A stretch of 64,000 bases of DNA, taken from assembly GCF_002723915.1 (NCBI RefSeq), contig NZ_BEWL01000012.1:1-64000 (forward strand). Reading direction: 5' to 3'. Made by a program: the position numbers and the translations under genes. The notes below the pieces were generated by a model. The model had not been told where the DNA came from and did no database searches. It saw nothing but the letters and a program-made list of their open reading frames with translations. Positions 32,370-40,154 of this stretch are shown here, in pieces. This DNA comes from Gluconobacter albidus. GTDB lineage: Bacteria; Pseudomonadota; Alphaproteobacteria; Acetobacterales; Acetobacteraceae. Every line of letters begins with the position of its first letter. The first letter of the stretch is position 1.

Positions 32370-32993
32370 TTACCAGCCGGTCTGCCAGGGCGTCCGTCCC
32401 CATTTACCGTCAGAGATGCAGTAATAGAGGTATCCTGAACCATACATGGTTTCACCCCGCGCGCAGGACTCAGTTGAAGAGGCGGGCTGTTCCTGCGTGT
32501 TGACGTAGATCCGCCCGTCCACACGCAGGGAGGCTGACTTGAGCAGCACGGACGGATTGGAGCCGCTGCCATCATCGTAATAGGTGAGGCCGACATTCAC
32601 GCCGTTGCCGTTGGTGAATGTGATCATGCCGCCCATAGCGAGGGCATTATAGCCCTGCCAGTTCCAGGGCGTGATGGTGACGGACCCGCCATTTCCGGAG
32701 AACGTACAACCCGAGGTTGAGCAGAACGTCCCTGAGGATCCGCCGCCTGATCCGTTCGCAGCGATCGCCGCGTTGACCCAGGCTGTCGTCGCTACCTGCT
32801 GGGAGTTGTTCCCGGCTGCCGGATCTGGAAACAGCACCACGCCCTTGAACGTGACGTTGCCGTTTATGATCCCGTAGAGGGTCGGATCGTAAATGTCCCA
32901 CTTTGCGATGGAATGGGTGTTCGGATCCGCAAGGCAGTCGTGGCCGCCCATCACCCCGAAGACCGCCATCATCGCAAAAACAAAGCGCTTCAT
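32370..32993 (-). CDS. exported or tail-associated phage protein
   Basis: The 207-residue protein begins with a signal-peptide-like hydrophobic stretch (about 1-22). The ATTAWVNAAI segment near residue 70 resembles repeats in phage tail fibres. The body is rich in Gly, Ser and Asn, with two cysteine pairs (FCSTSGC and later residues near the C terminus). It is the gene after the 948-residue spike-like protein. A signal sequence on a tail-cluster protein is unusual; it may be a periplasmic or surface accessory protein. The start has a gaggac ribosome-binding site. Confidence 0.65.
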   Translation of the reverse strand: MKRFVFAMMAVFGVMGGHDCLADPNTHSIAKWDIYDPTLYGIINGNVTFKGVVLFPDPAAGNNSQQVATTAWVNAAIAANGSGGGSSGTFCSTSGCTFSGNGGSVTITPWNWQGYNALAMGGMITFTNGNGVNVGLTYYDDGSGSNPSVLLKSASLRVDGRIYVNTQEQPASSTESCARGETMYGSGYLYYCISDGKWGRTPWQTGW

Positions 32994-33004
32994 CTTGGAT
33001 GTCC

Positions 33005-35851
33005 TCAGTAAAGATTGGGGATGACCGCGCCGATATGGAACGTGCAGGCCGGCAGGGATTCCGTGTCCAGCAGCAGCGCGATATGGGTCGCAAAGGCAGG
33101 CGCTCCGGCACCGGTCGTGTCCGTGGCCAGCGGATCCGGCGTGCCCGGCAGGCCCAGATAGCCGGGCGCGGTCCCGTGGCTCATCCAGTTGGCATATCCG
33201 GCCTTCGGGACGTGGACGTCGTCTTCACCGCAGAACAGATTGGCCGCGCCAAAGGTCGGCCGGCCGAACTGGTCCGAGCCCGTGATCTGGACGAAGAATG
33301 TCCGGAAATACAGCGTGACCCTGTCCGCGTCGTCGGTCGGCATGGTCGTGTTCGACGACACGGCCCCGGTCGAGAGATCATACGGGAAGAGGACTTTCAG
33401 CCCGATATTGCCCGTCTGGTACTTCTCGATCGGGATGCAGATAACGATCCGGTCGTTCCGGCCCTGTCCCTGCGTCTGAACCTTCAGGGATGCCGGATAG
33501 CCGTTGAACACATAGTCGGTGGACAGCGCAGCACTGGCGCCCTCGGACGTCCACTGGTCGATGCCGGCGACAGCGTCGGAATACAGACCGCCGATCAGAC
33601 CGACCCCGCCATTGAGCGGCAGGGCGCTTTTCGACTGAGGGATGAAGAACCCGGCCAGGCCAAGCGGGTCGGAGGTGAAATTGTTGCACGACCCGATATT
33701 GGAATTGCCGGTATTCAGCGAGCTGCGGATCTTGAGCTGGCCCGGTCCCCGCAGCGCCACCCCGTCCGGCCCGGTCAGATTGTAGATCTGTGTGTCGTGG
33801 AAGATCATTGTCGAGAGGTTGTGCTCAAGAAAGACAGGTGGTCCGCCGTACTTCTTTGAGTCACCCGCGCCGAGGAACATTCCGCCGAAGCATACGATCG
33901 CGCCGCTGCCGGTGCAGTGATACAGCGGCTTGTCCACACTCTTCGGCCCGTTCATTTCCATGTGGCAGCCATGGACCTCGATGCGGCCGGCATTGTTCGC
34001 AATACACTGATCGGAATAGTCGAGGGATGAGCCGTAGAACGTGAACTCGGCCCCGCCTGGATTGCTGATGATGCAGCCGGAGTTTCCGAAGCCCCCGCCA
34101 TAGAAGCGGAAGTTCTCGCCGGCATTGATGCTCCCCGGCAGGAACTGGAAGCACAATCCGCAGGCTCCGACGCCAAAGTCCCAGTATTCCGAGAGGTACG
34201 CGCCGCTGCCGAAGTTCATCCCGATCTGGAAGTTCTCGACCGAGCCGGTGCCGAAATTCTGGATGGTGCCGTCCGTGTTCTCATACGAATTGTACCAGAC
34301 CCCGGTGACACCAGAATCAGTGCCTGGGCCCACCAGCGTGAAGCCTTCAGTGATGACCGGCAGCGGGTAGTGCAGCGTGGCCCCATCGCGCGTTGAGAGG
34401 ATGGCCGAGTTCCGGTTGAGCTTCGTGACCGAGAACTTCGTGAATTCGACATTCAGATAGCCAGAGATCGACACCACCACGAAAGACGAACTGTCCTCGG
34501 GGACGTAGAGCGGAACCGACATGGATCCCGTCACCGGCACGTCAGACAGGTTGGAAATGATCTTGCTCGGCCCCTGCATGATCCAGGGCGATGGACCCGC
34601 ACCAGGGCTTGATCCGTTGACGCCCATGCCGAGGCTTCCCGGCTGCCCGTTCAGCATGGCGTAAGAGCCGCCGAGAGTGCAGGAATACTCGATCTCGAAG
34701 ACATAAGCGCCCTTGGGGAGGGTCAGCTTCTGTCCGAACTGGTTCCAGTGTCCCGTGGCCGTCGACATGTTGTTGTTGTCGGATGCGGCGATTGCGGCGG
34801 TCGTGTTCGAGATCGTGTACGTCCCGACCGTGCCCGTCCCGGTGCCCAGGCCGGTGATCGTCGTGTCCGTGCCCAGCTTGAACTGCGAATCATACAGCCG
34901 GTCGCCGACCTTGAGAGCGGGGAGGCCCGTCATCGCCGTGACGGTCAGAACGCCGTTCGAGACAGATCCTGTGATCTGCGTCGCGTTCGGCGGATCCGTG
35001 TAAACCGCCTTGCCCTGCTGGAACACGACGTCCGTGCACTGGGCCGGGGAATAGATATTGGCGTTGACGAACGCACCGCTGGCATTGGCCGTCTGGAAGG
35101 TCGGATCGTCGATATGCTCCACGACCGTAGTCACGGCCTTCAGGGCACTGAAATCCAGCGTGGAGTTCGTGAAGGTCCCGAAGGACGTTCCCGAGATCCA
35201 GATCATGGGGTTGTCGTCCAGCGCCACCGCATCATTGCACATGATGTAATGGAGCGCGGGAGAATTGATGCCCTTGCCGGAATAGCAGACGGTCTGGATG
35301 GCGACGAAGTCGATCTCCTGGTCCAGACTGTAGGCGATCGGAAAGACCGCCTGCGCCTCGGCCAGTGTCGGGAAAAAGCCGGACAGCCGGTGACTGTTGC
35401 CGTCCCCGACCGCGCCGAACCACTGCGGATTGAGACCGCCCTGATAGACGCGCCGGTAGGTGGTGCCCCCGGCCGTGACGATGATGGTCCCGAAGTCAGG
35501 CGTATCGGCAGTCGCGGCGCGGATGAAAATGCCAGCCGCTCCGCGCGTCAGATCCGTCCCGTCCCAGGACGTCAGCAGGATCGCAGCCGGCGACGTCTTG
35601 AGCGCCCGGAACTGCGCGATGGACGAGACGTTCGCCCGGACGCTGGAGGCCACGATGTCCGCGACGGTTGCGCCGTCGAGCGTACTGGCGGCATCAATCG
35701 TGCCGGACTGGATGGACTGGCGGATCGACTGACCGCCATCTGCATCCACCTTGTTGCCCAGGGCAGCGGCGACCTGCGTGGATTTGACCAGATTGGCCTT
35801 GTTCCCCGTGTCGACGACAGACTTCCAGGGCGGCGTGAAATTCTGGACCAT
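33005..35851 (-). CDS. large tailspike/fibre-like protein
   Basis: This 948-residue protein has an N-terminal helical segment followed by long Gly/Ser/Asn-rich strands that suggest a right-handed beta-helix, as in tailspikes and pectate-lyase folds. The stretch GGLNPQWFGAVGDG near residue 150 is the common entry motif of phage beta-helix depolymerases. Such proteins bind or degrade surface polysaccharide. Its ATG overlaps the lysozyme stop by one base (TGATG). Enzyme activity is inferred, not shown. Confidence 0.75.
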   Translation of the reverse strand: MVQNFTPPWKSVVDTGNKANLVKSTQVAAALGNKVDADGGQSIRQSIQSGTIDAASTLDGATVADIVASSVRANVSSIAQFRALKTSPAAILLTSWDGTDLTRGAAGIFIRAATADTPDFGTIIVTAGGTTYRRVYQGGLNPQWFGAVGDGNSHRLSGFFPTLAEAQAVFPIAYSLDQEIDFVAIQTVCYSGKGINSPALHYIMCNDAVALDDNPMIWISGTSFGTFTNSTLDFSALKAVTTVVEHIDDPTFQTANASGAFVNANIYSPAQCTDVVFQQGKAVYTDPPNATQITGSVSNGVLTVTAMTGLPALKVGDRLYDSQFKLGTDTTITGLGTGTGTVGTYTISNTTAAIAASDNNNMSTATGHWNQFGQKLTLPKGAYVFEIEYSCTLGGSYAMLNGQPGSLGMGVNGSSPGAGPSPWIMQGPSKIISNLSDVPVTGSMSVPLYVPEDSSSFVVVSISGYLNVEFTKFSVTKLNRNSAILSTRDGATLHYPLPVITEGFTLVGPGTDSGVTGVWYNSYENTDGTIQNFGTGSVENFQIGMNFGSGAYLSEYWDFGVGACGLCFQFLPGSINAGENFRFYGGGFGNSGCIISNPGGAEFTFYGSSLDYSDQCIANNAGRIEVHGCHMEMNGPKSVDKPLYHCTGSGAIVCFGGMFLGAGDSKKYGGPPVFLEHNLSTMIFHDTQIYNLTGPDGVALRGPGQLKIRSSLNTGNSNIGSCNNFTSDPLGLAGFFIPQSKSALPLNGGVGLIGGLYSDAVAGIDQWTSEGASAALSTDYVFNGYPASLKVQTQGQGRNDRIVICIPIEKYQTGNIGLKVLFPYDLSTGAVSSNTTMPTDDADRVTLYFRTFFVQITGSDQFGRPTFGAANLFCGEDDVHVPKAGYANWMSHGTAPGYLGLPGTPDPLATDTTGAGAPAFATHIALLLDTESLPACTFHIGAVIPNLY

Positions 35852-36354
35852 CAGACGTATCCGTTCTTCAGTGTCATGGGAGTTGCGAGGCCGAGAAAGA
35901 TGGCGCGCTCACGGGCACGGCGATTTTTCAGGCCGGCCAGCTCGACCAGATGGCCGCGCACGGTGGCCTTGTCCCAGCGCAGCAGCTCGTCAGCCGCGCC
36001 GTCATAGTCACCGGCATTCAGCTTGTGCAGCAGGGTCGAGCTTTCGACGGCGGGTGTCCCGACATTGTACTGCCAGGACAGCAGGGCCGCGCGCTGGACG
36101 TCCGACAATGCCACCCGGACCAGGCGGGACAGCGCTGCATCCAGCGCTGTTACCATCCGGAGCAGGAGACTGCTGGCGGTTACCTCATCAATGGAAGCGG
36201 TCCGGGCCGTGACGGGCTGCCCGTTGGCCAGCCAGCGGCTGCCATAGCCGATCGTCCAGTACCCGGCCGGACAGACATAGGGCGATGCGCAAAAGCCCTC
36301 GAACCCCGGCCGCCGCAGCAGCGCCGTGGCCAGAGTGATGGCAGTGTCATGCAT
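35851..36354 (-). CDS. phage lysozyme (GH24 endolysin)
   Basis: The 167-residue endolysin cleaves peptidoglycan between MurNAc and GlcNAc. The catalytic pattern E-8-D/C-5-T is present as E19, C28 and T34, followed by IGYGS. There is no N-terminal signal-anchor helix, so release presumably needs a holin. The gene follows the T7-ATG hairpin at 36365-36396 and overlaps the spike gene by one base. Confidence 0.9.
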   Translation of the reverse strand: MHDTAITLATALLRRPGFEGFCASPYVCPAGYWTIGYGSRWLANGQPVTARTASIDEVTASSLLLRMVTALDAALSRLVRVALSDVQRAALLSWQYNVGTPAVESSTLLHKLNAGDYDGAADELLRWDKATVRGHLVELAGLKNRRARERAIFLGLATPMTLKNGYV

Positions 36355-36364
36355 GGGGATTTTC

Positions 36365-36396
36365 CATAAAAAAAGCCGCCCGGTTGGGGCGGCTTT
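36365..36396 (-). terminator. terminator-like hairpin (T7-ATG family, copy 1)
   Basis: On the minus strand AAAGCCGCCC pairs perfectly with GGGCGGCTTT around a 5-base loop and runs into T7-ATG (plus-strand CATAAAAAAAG at 36365-36375). It ends 10 bases upstream of the lysozyme start, so the ribosome-binding site lies right after the T run. Confidence 0.85.
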
Positions 36397-36527
36397 GGTA
36401 GGGGAGAGGTTGGTAGGGTGGCTTACGCCTCATCTGAGATATGGCGAGACCAGTCAGACTATCTCCGATAGCAGACCATTTCCGGTTTTTCTTGACGCAG
36501 GGGACAGGAGCGGCCAGCGGTGAAGGC

Positions 36528-37790
36528 ATGGATACAATCAGCCTCCTCGCTCTGCTTCTGACTCTCTCGGCGGGGTTCAGCATTCTCAATCACCACACGT
36601 TTCGCCTTCCTGTGACGATCGGTGTGCTGGTCTTCTCATTACTGGCTTCCCTGCTGGTCATGATCCTGAATCCATTAATGCCGTCCTATGACCTTCAGGC
36701 TCTCCCGCGATCTGTTCTCGGAGCGATTAATCTTCCCACTGCCCTTCTGAATGGTGCGCTGTCCCTGCTTCTGTTTGCCGGGGCCACGCAGGTGGATGTC
36801 CGACATCTGCGCGCAAAGCTTGCCTCCGTGGCTGCTCTCTCTGTTCTGGGAACCGTTTTGGCTGTTGCCTTTCTGGCAATCGCGGCATGGTACGTTTTCC
36901 CTCTGTTAGGTCATACCATTCCTTTTACGTGGTGCATCGTCCTTGGCGCCATCCTCGCACCGACTGACCCCGTCTCGGTGGTCGGTATGCTGAAGCGTCT
37001 CGGATTGCCAGGACCGATTCAGGCCGTTTTCGCAGGGGAGAGTCTGTTTAATGACGGCGTGGGAGTGGTGATTTTTGGCGTCACGATAGGACTGGCAACC
37101 GGGGATAGTCAGGGAGTAACCGCCTCCGAGATTGCTCTCAGCTTTTGTCGTGAGGCGATTGGTGGGGGTCTACTAGGCGCACTGACCGGATGGATCGCAC
37201 TCCGTGTGCTTAAGGGGCAGCGGGATCAGCATATCGATCTGTTGACGTCACTGGCTCTTGCGACCGGAACCTTTAGTATTGCAAACCAGTTTGGCATGTC
37301 GGGTGCGATTGCTGTCGTGGTGGCGGGACTGTGCTTCGGAACAAGCTATAGCCGTTCCGTTTTCGATGAGGCATCCCGCAAGGAACTCGACGTCGCATGG
37401 ACACTTATTGATGAAGTGCTGAACGTCCTGCTGTTCATGCTGATTGGATTTGAAATCCTAGAAATCAAACCGCATGTGTTTACGATCTTGGCAACCCTTG
37501 CCGTGATTCCGCTGTCCGTTGCCGTGCGGGCATTGAGCGTGCTGTTTTCAACGCTTCCGATTCACCTTAGGCAATGGGAGCGAGGCCGTGTTCTTGGTAT
37601 CCTGACCTGGGGAGGTCTGCGTGGCGGCATCTCGGTTTCGCTGGCGCTTGGATTGCCGCCCGGAAACTTGCGCGAACTGCTGCTGCCGGTTTGCTACGGC
37701 GTAGTCGTGTTTACGATCATTGTGCAGGGACTAACCATGGAGCGGGTTGCCCGAAAACTCTATCCGTCCTCTACGCTTGGGCCGCAATAA
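36528..37790 (+). CDS. CPA1-type cation/proton antiporter, prophage moron
   Basis: This 420-residue protein has about 12 membrane helices and CPA1 (NhaP/NHE-like) signatures: LAPTDPV with D147 and GESLFNDGVGVV with the paired N175-D176 that exchange Na+ or K+ for H+. A GGLRGGISVSLALGLP segment lies near the C terminus. ATG 36528 (MDTISLLALLL) is chosen because it starts at the first helix; a frame from 36441 would add a polar leader. It is the only plus-strand gene within the late block and separates the lysozyme from other lysis and tail genes, so it looks like acquired cargo. Confidence 0.87.
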   Translation: MDTISLLALLLTLSAGFSILNHHTFRLPVTIGVLVFSLLASLLVMILNPLMPSYDLQALPRSVLGAINLPTALLNGALSLLLFAGATQVDVRHLRAKLASVAALSVLGTVLAVAFLAIAAWYVFPLLGHTIPFTWCIVLGAILAPTDPVSVVGMLKRLGLPGPIQAVFAGESLFNDGVGVVIFGVTIGLATGDSQGVTASEIALSFCREAIGGGLLGALTGWIALRVLKGQRDQHIDLLTSLALATGTFSIANQFGMSGAIAVVVAGLCFGTSYSRSVFDEASRKELDVAWTLIDEVLNVLLFMLIGFEILEIKPHVFTILATLAVIPLSVAVRALSVLFSTLPIHLRQWERGRVLGILTWGGLRGGISVSLALGLPPGNLRELLLPVCYGVVVFTIIVQGLTMERVARKLYPSSTLGPQ

Positions 37791-37900
37791 TACTGCTCTG
37801 ATTATCCGAAAAGCAGATCCTGCAGGAGGAAAGTCAGCGCAGCTTTATCATGTTTTTCAACAGATAGCGGCCCTTCCGTCCCCCCCCCCCATACCTGACC
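37791..37900. repeat. intergenic gap with C11 tract
   Basis: The gap between the antiporter and the convergent 114-residue gene holds an uninterrupted run of 11 Cs (37880-37890). No promoter or terminator hairpin is clear. Confidence 0.7.
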
Positions 37901-38245
37901 TCACTTCCCGATCGAGACAACCAGATGAACGACCCCCGATCCAAGGATTGAGGTTAGCAGGGTGATGGCGGCCGTGACCACGGCCCGCGCGCCGAACAGA
38001 CGGTCGAGCTTGCCGTTGATCTGGCGGTTGCTGCTCTCCATTGATTTCGCCAGCGCCTCAATCTCACTGCGCAGGGAAGCGATTTCCTGACGCATCTCGG
38101 CCCGCAGATCGGACTGGCTGTTTCCGACGCTGGAGAGCTGGGTTTCCAGCGTCAGGCAGCGGTCTTCAAGAACGCGGATCCGCTCTTCGGCAGACAGAGC
38201 AGCGGGCAGGCTTGCGACCATGGTGGTCGTCTGGGAGTCAGGCAT
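37901..38245 (-). CDS. coiled-coil protein with C-terminal membrane helix (XhlA/holin-accessory-like)
   Basis: The 114-residue protein has a polar N terminus and a coiled coil (about 20-80, with regular Leu/Glu/Arg heptads). One membrane helix lies at the C terminus (about 88-112). This layout matches small phage lysis-accessory proteins of the XhlA type. With the single-helix protein at 31980-32321 it could form a two-part holin. It is preceded by a T7-ATG hairpin. Confidence 0.6.
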   Translation of the reverse strand: MPDSQTTTMVASLPAALSAEERIRVLEDRCLTLETQLSSVGNSQSDLRAEMRQEIASLRSEIEALAKSMESSNRQINGKLDRLFGARAVVTAAITLLTSILGSGVVHLVVSIGK

Positions 38246-38253
38246 CGTTTTTC

Positions 38254-38280
38254 CATAAAAAAAGCCACCCTGAAGGCGGC
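38254..38280 (-). terminator. terminator-like hairpin (T7-ATG family, copy 2)
   Basis: Minus strand GCCGCC pairs with GGTGGC (one G-U pair) around a 5-base loop and runs into T7-ATG. It lies 8 bases before the start of the 114-residue gene. Confidence 0.7.
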
Positions 38281-38313
38281 AGACAGAAGAATGCGGAGCG
38301 GCAGGGCGGCTGG

Positions 38314-39396
38314 TTACTTCGGCCCCTTGGCGATGTAGGTGATGTCCGTCGTCCCGCCATTGTTGATGTGCAGAGAGAAGCCATTCTTGTCCGGCGCATA
38401 GGCGTGACAGTTCACGTCCCCATCCCCGAAATTCTGGGCCATGACCCTCGGCGTATCGGAAAACGGGACGGCGAAAGTCACGCGACCACCGGCGGACACG
38501 CCTGTCGCGACGTCCATGACGATTTTCTGCCCCGGATCCGTGGGCAGATCTTCCGTGAAGGCGAAACCGTGCCCGTTCCAGTTGATGGACTGCTGGCTGA
38601 CACTGAGCACAGGCGAAGTCCCGGAGTAGAGAACGAAATTCCCGTCGCCCTGAAACTGGGCTCGCATGGTGCCGTAATTGACAGTCAGACGGGTGGCCGT
38701 CCCATCGGTGATGTCCAGCTTGTTGCCGTTCGCATTATTCGCCGCTGTCAGGGCGGAGTTCGCAGTCCCCTGCGCAGAATTGGCGGACGACATCGCCGTG
38801 TTGACCTGAACCGTGGTCGCATAGTTTTTTCCGACCCAGGACTGGAAGGCAATATTCCCGAAATCCGTCTGGTCGACGCCGAGGCCCACACCTGACCCGT
38901 CCGTGCGCAAGCCGACATAGACCTGATTGCCCCCGAAATTGGCAAAGCCCCATCCCTGTTTGACGAACTGGTTCTTCGCATCCACGGCCCTGACAGCCTG
39001 ACTGCTGCCCCAGTCCGACACCTGCGGGACCAGTAGTTCCGAAAGAACGGTCAGAGATTTGAGGCTCACGGCCCCGTCTTCATCCAGCAGGACCAGAAAC
39101 TCGGCCGGGATTTCGTTATAGACCTGCACGCCTCCGGAGAAGCGGAGGAGGTCCGTGGTGTTCTGCGTGTTGCCGATCACCCGGCTGCGGGCCAGCGTGC
39201 AGGGATTGCCGATCGTGAGCGTGCCCACGCCCCATTCCGCCTGCGTCCCGTCATCCGCGAAATAGAAGATCCGGCCCCCGCCCGGAAACGCCTGGGAGAA
39301 CGCCCTGCGATCGGCAACCGCACCGTTCAGCACGAAGTCCCCGACACCCGGACTGCTGGCGGTCTCCAGAACAAAATTGGCCAGCATGGTCATCAC
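38314..39396 (-). CDS. tail fibre protein with C-terminal lectin-like domain
   Basis: This 360-residue protein starts with a globular tail-attachment region. An Ala/Asn/Ser coiled segment near residue 205-225 follows. The C-terminal segment FAVPFSDTPRVMAQNF onward resembles H-type lectin domains of phage fibres. It probably contacts the cell surface. The ATG overlaps the stop of the upstream 251-residue gene (ATGA). Confidence 0.75.
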   Translation of the reverse strand: MMTMLANFVLETASSPGVGDFVLNGAVADRRAFSQAFPGGGRIFYFADDGTQAEWGVGTLTIGNPCTLARSRVIGNTQNTTDLLRFSGGVQVYNEIPAEFLVLLDEDGAVSLKSLTVLSELLVPQVSDWGSSQAVRAVDAKNQFVKQGWGFANFGGNQVYVGLRTDGSGVGLGVDQTDFGNIAFQSWVGKNYATTVQVNTAMSSANSAQGTANSALTAANNANGNKLDITDGTATRLTVNYGTMRAQFQGDGNFVLYSGTSPVLSVSQQSINWNGHGFAFTEDLPTDPGQKIVMDVATGVSAGGRVTFAVPFSDTPRVMAQNFGDGDVNCHAYAPDKNGFSLHINNGGTTDITYIAKGPK

Positions 39397-40148
39397 AGTC
39401 GCTCCGTCTGGGTGAAGGTCCAGCTCCGCCGATCGGCGGGGCCGTAAGGATTGCCGATGTCGCCGCCGCTCAGACGCCCGAAGATCGCTTCCTCCTGGGA
39501 GGCCGCCCCCGGATCCGGAAGGAAGAGAATATTCTCCCCGACCGCCGCGACCCGCTGGATCTCCCGCAAGGTTGCGGTCTCGGCCGCGCCATAGGACTGA
39601 TGCGCGATCGAGGCCTTTCGCTGGATCCAGCGCATCTGCGGAAATTCCGCGCCAGACAGTGCCGTCACCTCATCGACGCCGAGATTGAAGCCCGAGCTGC
39701 TGTCGGTGGAGAAGTTGCGGACCGGCTGCCAGAGCGGCCCGACATAGGCGAGCGGGATTGAGAGATACCCGTCCGGATTGCCCGGATCCGCGATCGTGAT
39801 CGCCACGACGTCACATTGCAGCTCGGCCGGCAGAACGCAGACCGCCTGACCCGCCACGATCGCCATAGGCTGGGTCGCATCATGCAGGACGTTGCCGGCG
39901 CTGCTGACGACGATCCGCCAGCTGGCCTGCGCCGTCAGGTTGGTGCGATGCACCGAGACGACCCGCACGCCGCCGCGCTGCGACAGCGCCACCGTCAGGG
40001 TCGCTGTCGTGACGTCTGCCCGCCAGGCATAGGCCGGATTGCCCTGCGGGGAGGTCAGGTTCGTGACAGGCAGCGTTGCGGCGGCGCTGTCGGCCGACAG
40101 GACAGCGGAGAGCACGGCGTTCTGATAGCCAAGTCCACAGTTTTCCAT
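39393..40148 (-). CDS. tail tip-associated protein, unknown
   Basis: The 251-residue protein has a beta-rich composition and no signal peptide or membrane helix. It lies between the 558-residue tip protein and the fibre, in the part of siphophage maps where tip and fibre-connector proteins are encoded. No motif is recognised beyond this context. Confidence 0.65.
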   Translation of the reverse strand: MENCGLGYQNAVLSAVLSADSAAATLPVTNLTSPQGNPAYAWRADVTTATLTVALSQRGGVRVVSVHRTNLTAQASWRIVVSSAGNVLHDATQPMAIVAGQAVCVLPAELQCDVVAITIADPGNPDGYLSIPLAYVGPLWQPVRNFSTDSSSGFNLGVDEVTALSGAEFPQMRWIQRKASIAHQSYGAAETATLREIQRVAAVGENILFLPDPGAASQEEAIFGRLSGGDIGNPYGPADRRSWTFTQTERL

Positions 40149-40154
40149 GAAGTC

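Noticed and set aside
34748-36007. 419-residue plus-strand frame
   Set aside because: Antisense to the spike and lysozyme genes, Arg-rich, no motif.
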